DNA of 64,000 nucleotides, from assembly GCA_013822725.1 (NCBI GenBank), contig PNKX01000007.1, positions 62,001 to 126,000 on the forward strand, read 5' to 3'. The notes below the pieces were generated by a model that was not told where the DNA came from, did not search any database, and was given only the letters and a program-made list of their open reading frames with translations. This document shows positions 18,007 through 27,203 of this stretch, one piece after another. The position numbers and the translations under genes were made by a program. Source of the DNA: Pirellula sp. Its GTDB lineage: Bacteria; Planctomycetota; Planctomycetia; Pirellulales; Lacipirellulaceae. Numbering within the stretch: position 1 is the first letter of the stretch; every line of letters begins with the position of its first letter.

Positions 18007-18144
18007 CGTAGGCCAATCGCGCTAGCGGCAACGGTGAATCGGTCCGTAGCGATCGGAAGATGTTAAACTGGCCCAACCGCCACGCTGCTGCACAAACGTA
18101 GAACCCGCCAGCCCCAAGTCAAAACCGCTTCGCGCGCCTCCCGC

Positions 18145-18801
18145 ATGATCGATCGCCGCCTCCTCAAGCCGCTGCTACTGGTGACGATCGTGCTGGTTCT
18201 GCCGCTGGCGATCCTGGCGTTCCACGGCGAAGCCTTCACCGCGGCGCTCGCTCGTTGGCAGGCCGACCCGCCGCCGCGCAGCACGCTCGCGCTCGCGGTC
18301 GTCGCGATCCTGGCCAGCGACGTGCTGCTGCCGATTCCTTCCGGACCGGTGAGCACGCTCGCCGGCAGCCAACTCGGCGTTCCGCTCGGCATGGCCGCCT
18401 CGGCGCTCGGGATGACGCTTGGTGCCGCGATCGCCTTCGCGCTGGCGCGTCGTTGGGGGCGACCGCTGGCCGAGCGTTTTGCATCGCCGCAGGCGCTGGC
18501 CGACGCCGATCTGGCATGTCAGGATCACGGCCCCTGGATGCTGGCGTTCACCCGGCCGCTGCCGATCCTTGCCGAAGCGGCGGCGCTGTTGCTCGGCGCG
18601 CTGCAGATGCCGTGGGGAACCTTCCTCCCGCCCGTGATCGCCAGCAACATCGCGATCGCTGCGGCTTACGCGATTCTTGGCGCCCAAGCCGCCGAGCGCG
18701 GCTGGCTCCCCATCGCGCTGGCCGTCAGCATGGCGGCGCCGCTGGCCGTGGCCGCGCTGATCCGCCAGCGTCTACGCCGCCGGACTGCCCGAGATGAGTG
18801 A
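18145..18801 (+). CDS. VTT/DedA-like (SNARE-associated, TVP38/TMEM64) membrane protein
   Basis: 218 residues with about five hydrophobic segments: residues 8-26, 45-65, 70-95, 130-150 and 155-200. The family's central signature is present as PIPSGPVSTLAGSQLGVPLG (a DedA-type re-entrant loop with conserved Gly/Pro), then GAAIAFALARRWGR and FTRPLPILAEAAALL. Known members move lipids, including undecaprenyl phosphate or phosphatidylethanolamine, across or between membranes. It converges with the lipase-like gene (gap of 16 bp). The exact substrate cannot be read from sequence. Confidence 0.82.
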   Translation: MIDRRLLKPLLLVTIVLVLPLAILAFHGEAFTAALARWQADPPPRSTLALAVVAILASDVLLPIPSGPVSTLAGSQLGVPLGMAASALGMTLGAAIAFALARRWGRPLAERFASPQALADADLACQDHGPWMLAFTRPLPILAEAAALLLGALQMPWGTFLPPVIASNIAIAAAYAILGAQAAERGWLPIALAVSMAAPLAVAALIRQRLRRRTARDE

Positions 18802-18817
18802 CGGTCGCCGCGACCGT

Positions 18818-20599
18818 TTATTTGCAGAGCGCCCCGTCGGCCGACGAGGCGTCGACAACCCGCGCGTGCTCCATGAGGATCCGCATCACTTCGATGATGA
18901 CCTCCTCGTTGTGCGGCAAGTTCGAATGACTGGAGTCGACCGACTTCTCGCTGCTGGAACCAGCCAGCCGAGCGCTATTCACCGGCACCACGCCGTCGGA
19001 AGGGCCGCTACCAACGGTGTACCGCCCCTCGCCGACAACGGTGTGGAGCGTGACGCCCGGGCGATACGGAAGCCGCGCCGCCGCGTTTAGCACGGGACTG
19101 CTCGGCTCCAGCAGGTCAATGCTCGTAGGGAATCGCCGCGTCAGTTCTTCGCTGAAGTCGCCCGGATTGTCCCGAATCATTTGGTCATGCCGCTCCGTCA
19201 CTTGAGGCGGCGTTTCGATGAGCGCCGAGCCCAGACTGCCGACGGCCCGTCGCGCCCAGGCCGAACCCAAATGGGGCGTACCGATGTAGACCACCCGGCT
19301 CACATCGTCGTTGGGGTCGAAAAAGAAGGCCGCCCCCAACGCGGCTCTCGTCGCCGGGTCGGTGCGAACTTGCGCTAGCGGAATGCGCGAGGTGGCGTTC
19401 CACAGCGTCTCGCCGCTGTAGGTCACCTGCAAGTTCGCGACGAGCCCCCCCATGCTGTGGCCGACGAGGACCATCTTCGACGCGGCAGGCTGGTCGCCGC
19501 AAGGATCGTAGTAGGCCTTCAGCTCGGCCAACTGCCGCCGCAGCGCCGCCGCGCTCGTCAAAAACGGTTCGCCCGTGTCGTAGCGGAACGCCCAGAATTG
19601 ATAGCGATCCGTCAGCTGCGGTTGAACCTGGAGCTCGTTGAGCATGTCGGACCAAGTCAGCGGATCCGACAGCAGCCCATGGATGAACACCACCGGTATC
19701 TTGCCCGGCTGGTAAGGTTCAAGCATGAATAGCCGGTCGTCCGTCCCGCCGCCGGCCGGGCGAATGAACGGCTCCAGCCAAGCCTGGGGAAGATTGACTC
19801 CCGCGTACACGATCGGGGCCGTGGCGTCGCCCGCCAAGGGGACCGCGCCGCACGCCGTCTGCAACTGCGACTCGCGGAGCGGATTGTAAAATTCCAACCG
19901 CACGGTCGCGCCCGCCGCGGTCCACGCCGGCCGCACCAGCGCCGTCGCAGCGAATCGGCGCTCAGGTTGAATGAACGGCCGCTGCGGGCCGACGTCGCTG
20001 CGCACGACCACCAACGGCACGCCGACGCCGTCGCGACGATGGATCCGTTCTGGTTGCGGCGCCCGGTAGTCGCCGACGCAGTGGAGCGTCCCGAACTCCG
20101 TCGGCGCCCAAGCGAAGCCATGGTACGCCGTCTCCAAGGGCGCGAGCCCCTGCGGCCCCATGGCGAGAAGTCCCGTCTGCGGACTCCAGCGTCCCCATTT
20201 CTGCGAGGAAGTGATCAGCCCCACGACGGCCGAATGATAGAGCTTCCACTCGCGCGAATCCTCGACGCCGTCATGAACGGGCGAACCCTCCGCAGTCTGA
20301 ACGACCGGTTCGTCGCCGGCGAGCATTTCCACCGCCGGCCACGCCGCGACGGCGCACTGCAGATAGGCGTCGACCGCCGTCGCTGAGCCCGCGCCATCGA
20401 GACGCACCGCTTCGGCGTACCAGGTTTCGGCGACGGAGACGTCACCCGCGTCGTCAATCAGCTTGAAGCTAGTGACCGGAACCACCACCTGCGGCGGCTG
20501 CCACGAGCGAACCCGGAGCGAGGCGCAGCCCGGCAGCAAGCACGCCCCGAGCGCGGCGAGCCAAGCCCATTTCTCCAGACTGATCTGACGTCCGGGCAC
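18818..20599 (-). CDS. Alpha/beta-hydrolase (lipase-like) lipoprotein
   Basis: 593 residues. The start is a GTG at 20599 with a GGAGG site about 12 nt upstream. A signal peptide ends in a lipobox-like LLPGCAS, so it is probably membrane-anchored outside the cytoplasm. The catalytic half (residues ~290-560) has the oxyanion strand PVVFIHGLLSDPLTW and the nucleophile elbow VLVGHSMGGLVANLQ (Ser in GHSMGG), an Asp-containing GPSDGVVPVNSARL segment and a late SHSNLPHNEEV that probably carries the catalytic His. The first ~280 residues show no recognised domain. It probably hydrolyses lipids or esters; the substrate is unknown. Confidence 0.85.
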   Translation of the reverse strand: MPGRQISLEKWAWLAALGACLLPGCASLRVRSWQPPQVVVPVTSFKLIDDAGDVSVAETWYAEAVRLDGAGSATAVDAYLQCAVAAWPAVEMLAGDEPVVQTAEGSPVHDGVEDSREWKLYHSAVVGLITSSQKWGRWSPQTGLLAMGPQGLAPLETAYHGFAWAPTEFGTLHCVGDYRAPQPERIHRRDGVGVPLVVVRSDVGPQRPFIQPERRFAATALVRPAWTAAGATVRLEFYNPLRESQLQTACGAVPLAGDATAPIVYAGVNLPQAWLEPFIRPAGGGTDDRLFMLEPYQPGKIPVVFIHGLLSDPLTWSDMLNELQVQPQLTDRYQFWAFRYDTGEPFLTSAAALRRQLAELKAYYDPCGDQPAASKMVLVGHSMGGLVANLQVTYSGETLWNATSRIPLAQVRTDPATRAALGAAFFFDPNDDVSRVVYIGTPHLGSAWARRAVGSLGSALIETPPQVTERHDQMIRDNPGDFSEELTRRFPTSIDLLEPSSPVLNAAARLPYRPGVTLHTVVGEGRYTVGSGPSDGVVPVNSARLAGSSSEKSVDSSHSNLPHNEEVIIEVMRILMEHARVVDASSADGALCK

Positions 20600-20909
20600 G
20601 ACGATCGCGGTCCTCCGTTACCAATCGACTGCGGAAAGAACGTTCTGGTGAACGCATCCGTTGCGTTGCTGTAATAAATCTACAGCGCAGATCCGGTCTT
20701 TCGGCGCCGCGAGCACAATGCGACGCGTTTTCTCAGCTGCGATAAGCGGCGAACGCGCCACAACGGCGGGGGTCTGCCCGACCGGAGATCTCAACGCAAT
20801 CGGCAACGGCTTCCAGTCTCGCAGTCCGCCCCGTCGCCGACGGCGGTAACCGCCGTCGTCCCAATGCTACAATCAACCCTTGCCCGCCTCCCTTGTTTAC
20901 GGAGCCAAT
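20600..20909. promoter_or_regulatory. Divergent upstream region, no confident motif
   Basis: About 310 bp between the lipase-like gene (minus) and the Wzz-like gene (plus). Both promoters must lie here. I see only the GGAG site (20899-20902) before the plus-strand ATG, and no operator or repeat. Confidence 0.4.
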
Positions 20910-21677
20910 ATGCGATCGGTGCCGCCGCGACCCCGTGCGGGGAAACAGAGAGTCGTTCTCCTCATCGTCATCGCCGTCCTCGCCGCCGGCGCGATCGCCT
21001 GGCGAATCGCCGCTGACCGCGTCCGCGTCACGACTTACGTGAAGATTCCCCGCTCTTCGGGCTCCATCATTGACGACGTGGGATTAGAGCCTTGGGAGGA
21101 GTACCGACGGCGCCGCGACGACTACAAGACGCTGATCGTCAGCCCGTTGGTGATCGACGCAGCGCTTCAACAGCAAGACATTGGGAAGCTGGAACTTGTC
21201 CGTCGCCATGAAGCTTCGCCGGAGTGGCTGATCAACTCGACGATAGTCGAGTTCCCCAACGACGGCGAGGTCATGCTGGTCTGTCTGCCCTGCAAGGGCG
21301 GCGATGCTGATCAAGCCGTGACGATCCTGAATGCCCTCGTGCAATCATTTCAAGACAAGGTTCTACTCGTGCAGCGTCTCGATCGAGCTTCCGTCCGGGC
21401 CGACTTGCAAACAGTCACGGCTGACGTGAAAACGCGACTCGACGCCCAACTCCAGGAATTGCATCAGCTGGAAACCGCCGCTCCTCCCGTCAACGAGACC
21501 GCCATCACCCTGCTGAAGGACCGCTGCGCGGTGGAAGGCAAGCTGTTCGCAGACTTACAACTTCAGCTGCTAAAGCAGGAAGTGTTGAGCCAAGTCGACG
21601 AGCGCGCCGAAAGATCGGGAGGCTACGCCCGTGACGCTGTTCATGTCCTGCAACCCGCTACCGTAGAGCGTCCTTAG
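20910..21677 (+). CDS. Membrane-anchored protein resembling a Wzz/chain-length-determinant domain
   Basis: 255 residues. The start is the ATG at 20910 with GGAG 6 nt upstream. A single transmembrane segment (VVLLIVIAVLAAGAIAW, ~14-31) is followed by an extracytoplasmic strand (VTTYVKIPRSS) and DYKTLIVSPLVIDAALQQ, a pattern seen in Wzz-type domains of polysaccharide co-polymerases. The segment DADQAVTILNALVQSFQDKV and a coiled-coil-like region (~165-235) follow. There is no second transmembrane segment, so it is not a complete Wzz. It precedes a phosphoribosyltransferase gene by 66 bp. A role in polysaccharide assembly is an inference. Confidence 0.65.
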   Translation: MRSVPPRPRAGKQRVVLLIVIAVLAAGAIAWRIAADRVRVTTYVKIPRSSGSIIDDVGLEPWEEYRRRRDDYKTLIVSPLVIDAALQQQDIGKLELVRRHEASPEWLINSTIVEFPNDGEVMLVCLPCKGGDADQAVTILNALVQSFQDKVLLVQRLDRASVRADLQTVTADVKTRLDAQLQELHQLETAAPPVNETAITLLKDRCAVEGKLFADLQLQLLKQEVLSQVDERAERSGGYARDAVHVLQPATVERP

Positions 21678-21743
21678 GCACGTTCCTATTTAACGTCGGC
21701 GGCTCTTCCTCTGGCTCTGTTCCTCTGGCTCACGGATCTTCCA

Positions 21744-22403
21744 ATGACTACGATCAGCGCCGCCGCCGAAACCCGCCAAGTCCTCGTCGATTGCCAGGCT
21801 CTGCTCGCCGACGATCACTTCGTTTACATCTCGGGCGATCACGGCAGCGGTTGGGTCGACAAGGACGCCATCTTCGTTGATCCGCAGCGCATCCGCCGGC
21901 TCACGCAGTTGCTTGCCGCGGCGGTGAAGCAATTCAATGCCGAGATTCTCTGCGGCCCCGCGACGGGCGGATTGATCGTCGCTCAATGGACCGCGTTCGA
22001 ACTCGGCCTCCCCGCCGTCTTCGCCGAACACACCCAACCGCGCTCAGCTCAGCAGCTCCGCGGCGACTTCACTTTCCACCGCGGCTACGACCGCCTCGTC
22101 GCCGGCAAGCGCGTGCTCGTCGTCGACGACGTGGTGAACACCGGCCTCTCCGTGCGACAAACCGCGGCCGCGGTTCGCCAAGCAGGGGGCGAGGTGATCG
22201 CCATCGCCGCGCTCGTTGACCGCGGCAACGTCGACGCTGAAAGCCTCGGCGTCCCCGACTACGTCTACCTGTTGGAATACGACATCCCCGACTGGTCCGC
22301 CGCCGACTGCCCCCTCTGCAAAGCAGGCGTGCCGATCAACACTCGTTACGCCCACGGCCAGGACTTTCTCGACGCCCAACAGCAACGCGCCGCGGATGCC
22401 TAG
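21744..22403 (+). CDS. Phosphoribosyltransferase (orotate PRTase-like)
   Basis: 219 residues, type I PRTase fold. The PRPP loop is VLVVDDVVNTGLSVRQT (DDVxxTG). An N-terminal ILCGPATGGLIVAQW strand-loop and a C-terminal CPLCKAGVPINTRY segment with paired cysteines are also seen; that tail is typical of a PyrE-like PRTase subgroup of uncertain substrate. It may be orotate phosphoribosyltransferase acting with the pyrF in this window, but a purine or salvage role cannot be excluded. It lies 66 bp behind the Wzz-like gene and converges with a PEP-CTERM gene. Confidence 0.8.
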   Translation: MTTISAAAETRQVLVDCQALLADDHFVYISGDHGSGWVDKDAIFVDPQRIRRLTQLLAAAVKQFNAEILCGPATGGLIVAQWTAFELGLPAVFAEHTQPRSAQQLRGDFTFHRGYDRLVAGKRVLVVDDVVNTGLSVRQTAAAVRQAGGEVIAIAALVDRGNVDAESLGVPDYVYLLEYDIPDWSAADCPLCKAGVPINTRYAHGQDFLDAQQQRAADA

Positions 22404-22407
22404 GGCA

Positions 22408-23667
22408 TTAGGAACGACTGCGACGCCATCCCAGCGACGTCAGAGCAGCGCCAAGCAGACCCAAACCAATCGAGCCTGGTTCCGGTACCGCCGTCGCCGC
22501 CGCCAATGCGCCGCCCGTACCGAAGTTTGCTTGCCACGTCGCCAAGTCGCCCGCACTGGTTGGATTCGGCGATTCGCCTCGCTGCCAATTGAGGAAGTCC
22601 GCGCCGTCGACCTTACCGTCGCCGGTGTAATCCCCCGCCGGACCGACGGGAGGCAGGTCGGTCACCACCAGATTATCGAACACCGTGAACACGAGCGAGG
22701 GATGCCGGGCGGTGCTGGTGTTCACATCGGAAACGCCGAGCGCGATATTGGCGCCTCCTAACGTGAGCGTGGCCGCATTGACGGTCGCAATCAACGTGTC
22801 GTTGATCGACCACGTGACCGTGTTGTTGCTCTTGGTAATCACCACCTTTTGCCAAGCGAAGCCAAACGAACCTGCCGGCGTCACGCCCAACTGCGTATTG
22901 ATCACGTCGCCGGCGCCGGCGTCCGTACCATCGTCAAATTCAGCCGTCGACAACGCTTGTTGAACAACAGGGGCCGTCGTCGAAGGAAACAACGCCGTGT
23001 AGAACGGATCGGAACTTGAGGTTGAGGTTGCCGTGCTCCCCGCCGCGTAGACGCCGGAAGTCGCTGCAGAGATCGTCCCCGAAGCCGGATAGGCGCGATA
23101 ATCAGCGGCGATGCCGCCGTCGCCCGTCGTCGCGAAGGCGACGCCGTCCATCGCTCCGTTCACAACGAGCGCCGTGTTGCCGACGACGAGCGGCGCCGCG
23201 CCCGACGTGCCGACGGCAAACAACACATTTGCCGTGCCGCCTTGAGAGTTCGCATTGTCCGCCAGCGCAGCGGCGTTAGGAGCGCCGAAATAATTCGACC
23301 AGGCGTAGAACGTCATCTCGTAGTTTGTGCCGAAGTTCTTGCCCGTCGGCGACACCGACAGTCCCGAGAGCACCCCCGCCGGGCGCGTCGTTACTGGGGC
23401 GGCCGCGCTCCCTGGAATATTCGCCTTCAGTTGCAGTCCCAACGTGTCGCTCGAACCAGGCGCCGCCGGAATTCCGAAGGGGCCGTAGTCGAACGCGAAC
23501 AACGCCTGCTGAGTGCTGGCGTTCGCCGCCGGCGCCACGTTCGTCGTCCACGAACCGCTGGAGTCCGTGTTGAAGTCGTCGCTGAAGAGCACCGTCGCCG
23601 AGGCGGGCGCGCCCCATAAACAAACCGTGGCGAGGCAGAGGCAAAATCGGAAAGGCGTGATCGTCAT
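22408..23667 (-). CDS. Secreted beta-rich protein with dockerin-like repeat and PEP-CTERM tail
   Basis: About 419 residues from the ATG at 23667 (an ATG at 23691 is also possible). The signal peptide FCLCLATVCLWGAPASA is followed by a Thr/Ser/Ala-rich beta domain of lectin/laminin-G-like appearance (TVLFSDDFNTDSSGSW, VTWSINDTLIATVN, HPSLVFTVFDNLVVTDL). Near the C-terminus are one dockerin-like loop (GDYTGDGKVDGADFLNWQRG), then VPEPGSIGLGLLGAALTSL and a basic end: a PEP-CTERM sorting signal. Likely surface-exposed and possibly carbohydrate-binding. It is divergent from the GH8 gene. Confidence 0.82.
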   Translation of the reverse strand: MTITPFRFCLCLATVCLWGAPASATVLFSDDFNTDSSGSWTTNVAPAANASTQQALFAFDYGPFGIPAAPGSSDTLGLQLKANIPGSAAAPVTTRPAGVLSGLSVSPTGKNFGTNYEMTFYAWSNYFGAPNAAALADNANSQGGTANVLFAVGTSGAAPLVVGNTALVVNGAMDGVAFATTGDGGIAADYRAYPASGTISAATSGVYAAGSTATSTSSSDPFYTALFPSTTAPVVQQALSTAEFDDGTDAGAGDVINTQLGVTPAGSFGFAWQKVVITKSNNTVTWSINDTLIATVNAATLTLGGANIALGVSDVNTSTARHPSLVFTVFDNLVVTDLPPVGPAGDYTGDGKVDGADFLNWQRGESPNPTSAGDLATWQANFGTGGALAAATAVPEPGSIGLGLLGAALTSLGWRRSRS

Positions 23668-24137
23668 GTTGCTCACTCGCAAGGAAGTCATGTTGAAAAA
23701 ACTCCGCGCCGCCAAGTCGCTCAAGCGGGGCCGCCAAAACCCGAGCATGCGGCTCGTATCTTCACGCGACTCGTCCGCACTGTCAAACAAATCTGAGACT
23801 CATTGCGCGAATCCGATAGAAAGTAGGCCGACTATCGAGAGCAAACCTCTCTTAGGCGGGCGACTTCCGCTTGTCCACGCCCAGCCGGTCGCTACTGAGG
23901 TCGCGCCGGCCGCGTCGCTTGCGGGCTGGCAAACTCCTCCATCGGCGTCACGCCGAGTACGCCAATGGCAGCGAGGTCGAGACGCAAGCAGCGTTCTCAG
24001 CACACGAGCGGCCTCTGCGGGATTAGACTGAAATGTGGCCCGCCATCGAGACGTGGCACGGGAGACTGGTAGGGGAGACCTTCGCGCGAACAAAGCGATT
24101 GCTCTACCCCGAATCGACTCATCGAAAGTTGTTCATC
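23668..24137. promoter_or_regulatory. Divergent region between PEP-CTERM and GH8 genes
   Basis: 470 bp without a convincing gene. Promoters of both secreted-protein genes must lie here. No clear -35/-10 pair, operator or repeat was recognised by eye. Confidence 0.4.
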
Positions 24138-25742
24138 ATGTCGTCATTGCCTCGCACTTGCGATTTCGCCCGACCGTTGCATTCAAGCCGCCGTGACCTG
24201 CTGGACGTCGCCTTTCTGGTGGGATCGACGTTCTTCGCCGCAACGCCGGCCTACGCCCAGCAATTCCCCTTCGGCGCCCAACATCAGGCCTATCGCGCCG
24301 GAACCCTCACCCCCAGCAACTACACGCGCACTCAACTCAACCAGCACGTCGCCGACTACTACGGCGTCTGGAAAGGCCGCTGGCTCGCCGCCGACCCCGG
24401 CGGCAACGGGTGGCGGGTGAAGTCCGACGCCTCCGGCCGCACCGTTTCCGAAGGCCAGGGCTACGGCATGGTGATCGTCGCCGCGATGGCAGGGCACGAC
24501 CCGCAGGCGAAGACGATCTTTGACGGCCTCTGGCAGTTTCGCCTCGCTCACCCCAGTTCCATCGACAACCGCCTCATGGACTGGGAAGTGCCCAATACCG
24601 ACGGCAACGACAGCGCCTTCGACGGCGACGCCGATATCGCCTACGGACTCCTGATGGCCCACGCCCAGTGGGGGAGTGCCGGGACGGTCGACTATCTCTC
24701 CGCCGCAAAGAACGTCATCGCCGGCATCCGCGCCTCGACCATCGGCCCGCAGAGCAAACTGCCGATGCTCGGCGATTGGGTCAGCCCGAACGGATCGACC
24801 TACAGCCAGTGGACGACACGATCCTCCGACTTCATGCCGGGGCACTTCCGCGCCTACGGCGCCGCGACCGGCGACGCCCCCTTCTGGAACAGCGTCGTCA
24901 CCGCCACGCAGAACGTCGTCACCGACATCCAGTCAAACGAATCGGCCGCCACCGGCCTCCTCCCCGATTTCATCAAGCTCGTCGGCGCGTCGCGCGATCC
25001 GCAGCCCGCGCCGAACCTGCTCGAAGGCGCTAACGACGGCAACTACTGGTACAACGCCGGACGCGATCCTTGGCGGCTGGGCGTCGACGCGATTCTCAAC
25101 AACGATCCCGTCACAATCGCTCAGGTCCAAAAGCTCTCCGACTGGGCCCGCACCAGCACCGGCGGCGATCCGAACAAAGTCCGCGGCGGCTACAAGCTCG
25201 ACGGCACGCAGCTCAACAGCTGGCAAGACATTTTCTTCATCGCCCCGCTGTCCGTCGCCGCAATGACGGGGGAAGGCGCCGTCGATCAGCAATGGCTCAA
25301 TAGCCTCTACAATCGCGTCTACCAATCGCACAACACGGGCGACTACTACGGCGACGCCGTGACGCTGCAGTCGCTGCTCGCCGTCACGGGCAACTTCTGG
25401 GATCCGACGGCCGTGATCGCTGCGCCCAAACCTCTTGGCGATTTCGACAACGATGGGGACGTCGACGGCACCGACCTCGGCCGCTGGCGCAACAGCTTTG
25501 GCGTGAATAACCAAGCCGACGCCGATGAGGACGGCGACTCCGATGGAGATGACTTCCTCATTTGGCAACGAGGCTTCCAGCCGTCGCCAAGCGCCACGTC
25601 GGCCGTCCCTGAACCCACACTCGCGACGCTTTTTCTGAGTGGACTCACCGTAGTCGCTGGATCTCGCGCTCACTGCCGAGCCTTCAGCCCCTGGCTCCGC
25701 CAGGGGGTTGGTTGCCATACCGGCAAGCGTCGCCCCGCGTAG
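24138..25742 (+). CDS. Glycoside hydrolase family 8 (endoglucanase-like) with dockerin-like repeats and PEP-CTERM remnant
   Basis: 534 residues, secreted (LLDVAFLVGSTFFAATPAYA). The GH8 domain spans ~35-425, with the catalytic acid Glu in VSEGQGYGMVI, the GH8 signature DGDADIAYGLLMAHAQWG, and DFMPGHFRAYGAATGD. GH8 enzymes cut beta-1,4-glucans, chitosan or xylan with inversion. Two dockerin-like loops follow (DFDNDGDVDGTDLGRWRNS, DEDGDSDGDDFLIWQRG), then VPEPTLATLFLSGLTVVAGS, a PEP-CTERM helix. The expected short basic tail is replaced by ~20 residues read out of an 86-bp repeat (from 25685), so the gene's end has been rewritten. The ATG at 24138 fits the signal peptide. Confidence 0.88.
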   Translation: MSSLPRTCDFARPLHSSRRDLLDVAFLVGSTFFAATPAYAQQFPFGAQHQAYRAGTLTPSNYTRTQLNQHVADYYGVWKGRWLAADPGGNGWRVKSDASGRTVSEGQGYGMVIVAAMAGHDPQAKTIFDGLWQFRLAHPSSIDNRLMDWEVPNTDGNDSAFDGDADIAYGLLMAHAQWGSAGTVDYLSAAKNVIAGIRASTIGPQSKLPMLGDWVSPNGSTYSQWTTRSSDFMPGHFRAYGAATGDAPFWNSVVTATQNVVTDIQSNESAATGLLPDFIKLVGASRDPQPAPNLLEGANDGNYWYNAGRDPWRLGVDAILNNDPVTIAQVQKLSDWARTSTGGDPNKVRGGYKLDGTQLNSWQDIFFIAPLSVAAMTGEGAVDQQWLNSLYNRVYQSHNTGDYYGDAVTLQSLLAVTGNFWDPTAVIAAPKPLGDFDNDGDVDGTDLGRWRNSFGVNNQADADEDGDSDGDDFLIWQRGFQPSPSATSAVPEPTLATLFLSGLTVVAGSRAHCRAFSPWLRQGVGCHTGKRRPA

Positions 25743-25770
25743 CACTACCGCCCGGCGGAGCCGGGGTCTG
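25685..25770. repeat. 86-bp REP-like element (copy 2 of 5), overlapping the end of the GH8 gene
   Basis: The left arm is CAGCCCCTGGCTCCGCCAGG and the right arm CGGCGGAGCCGGGGTCTG. It has exactly the same length as the other four copies. The first 58 bases are translated as the C-terminus of the GH8 protein and include its stop codon. Confidence 0.9.
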
Positions 25771-26015
25771 CAAATGCGACACGAATGGCGTCACCTACCT
25801 CGGCCGCCGTCATTCGTCGACGTCTCCATTCGTAGCGCCAAGAAGGGACTGCGCTCACATCGTTCCGAATCGATGCAAACAACCGCACTAGCGACGGTAC
25901 TGCCGTTGTATGCAATCTCGATTGCTACGTTGAAAGATGCGACGCTATAGTGTGTCCTCCCGCAATTTAATGCCCCCAGCCGATCGCCTCGCAGCGCAAC
26001 AGGATCGATATCGCC

Positions 26016-27185
26016 ATGTCTCTTTTCGACGGATCGAAACCTTCTTTTCTCGCTGACTACGCCATTAAACTCGCCGGTTGCGCGGGCAACGACTTTCGAG
26101 ACAACTACGATTGGCGACGATTCGGCCCGGAAGCGGAGCTTCCGCCCGCTCCTCCGGCTCCTCCTGCGCCTTGGCGGAGAAAATTGGGGCGTTGGGCCCT
26201 CGATCAGACTCGGAATGAACGGCTCGTTCGCGAGAGCGACATCAACGTGATGCTCTATTTCGGCATGCGGTTCGTCGCTTCTCACGTCGATAATTTGCAG
26301 TGGCTTTACAATCATCTTGAAGAGCCGGAATCGCGCGACCTGCTGCTTAAGCTCCTCTGCTACCGCGCACTGGGCTATCGCTACATCAAGCTTCCGCTCA
26401 ACAATCCGGAGCATTGGAAATACGTGGAGCGGTTCGAACGAATGGCCGAGGGAAGCGAAACTGTCGAGCCAGGTTTCCTCGGCTGGCAACTTCCAAAGCT
26501 CCGCTTGCACGAGTTCGGCTATCCGATCGATCTTTTTTACCGCCCTGACGGCGTCGTCACCCACTTCATTCAACAGCAGTACCGCTGTCAGACCGCAACC
26601 GGGGCCATCGAGGCGCGTCCCGGCGACGTCGTCATCGACGCGGGTGGGTGCTGGGGGGACTCAGCGCTCTACTTCGCTTTTAAAGCCGGCGGAAACGGGA
26701 AGGTTTATTCTTTCGAGTTCCTGCCTGATAATCTGACTGTTTACGATCGCAACCTCAGTCTCAATCCAGAGCTGAGGCCGCGTATCGAAGTGCTGCCTCA
26801 TCCGGTGTGGTCGTCTGGCGGCGAAGAGCTTTTCGTCACCCAGAATGGCCCTGGAACGACCGTGACGCCCGCGCGTCAATCCGCAGGAGACGCGGTCGTG
26901 ACGACAATGGCGATTGACCAATTGATGGATCGTCCTGGATTTACGCGAATTGACTTCATCAAAATGGACATCGAAGGAGCCGAGCTTAAGGCCCTGCATG
27001 GCGCCGAACAAACGCTAAGACGCTTTCGCCCGAGACTAGCGATCACCGTATATCATCATCTCGCGGACTTCTGGGAGATTCCGCAGTACATCGAATCGCT
27101 CGGACTCGGCTATCAATTTTACCTCCGACACTTCACCACCCATGCGGAGGAAACGGTGCTCTTCGCGGAAAGCAATCAGGTCTGA
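26016..27185 (+). CDS. FkbM-family SAM-dependent methyltransferase
   Basis: 389 residues, cytoplasmic. The C-terminal ~200 residues are a Methyltransf_21 (FkbM) domain: motif I DVVIDAGGCWGDSALYFA, KVYSFEFLPDNLTVY (motif II) and DFIKMDIEGAELKALHGAEQ, the family signature, then a late ITVYHHLADFWEIP. The ~190-residue N-terminal part (Pro-rich PPAPPAPPAPW, then helices) is not recognised. FkbM enzymes O-methylate sugars in polysaccharides, glycopeptides or polyketides. It is flanked by a secreted GH8 glycosidase and an AI-2E transporter, with no polysaccharide cluster nearby, so the substrate is open. Confidence 0.88.
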   Translation: MSLFDGSKPSFLADYAIKLAGCAGNDFRDNYDWRRFGPEAELPPAPPAPPAPWRRKLGRWALDQTRNERLVRESDINVMLYFGMRFVASHVDNLQWLYNHLEEPESRDLLLKLLCYRALGYRYIKLPLNNPEHWKYVERFERMAEGSETVEPGFLGWQLPKLRLHEFGYPIDLFYRPDGVVTHFIQQQYRCQTATGAIEARPGDVVIDAGGCWGDSALYFAFKAGGNGKVYSFEFLPDNLTVYDRNLSLNPELRPRIEVLPHPVWSSGGEELFVTQNGPGTTVTPARQSAGDAVVTTMAIDQLMDRPGFTRIDFIKMDIEGAELKALHGAEQTLRRFRPRLAITVYHHLADFWEIPQYIESLGLGYQFYLRHFTTHAEETVLFAESNQV

Positions 27186-27203
27186 CTGCCCACCTGCGTC
27201 AAC

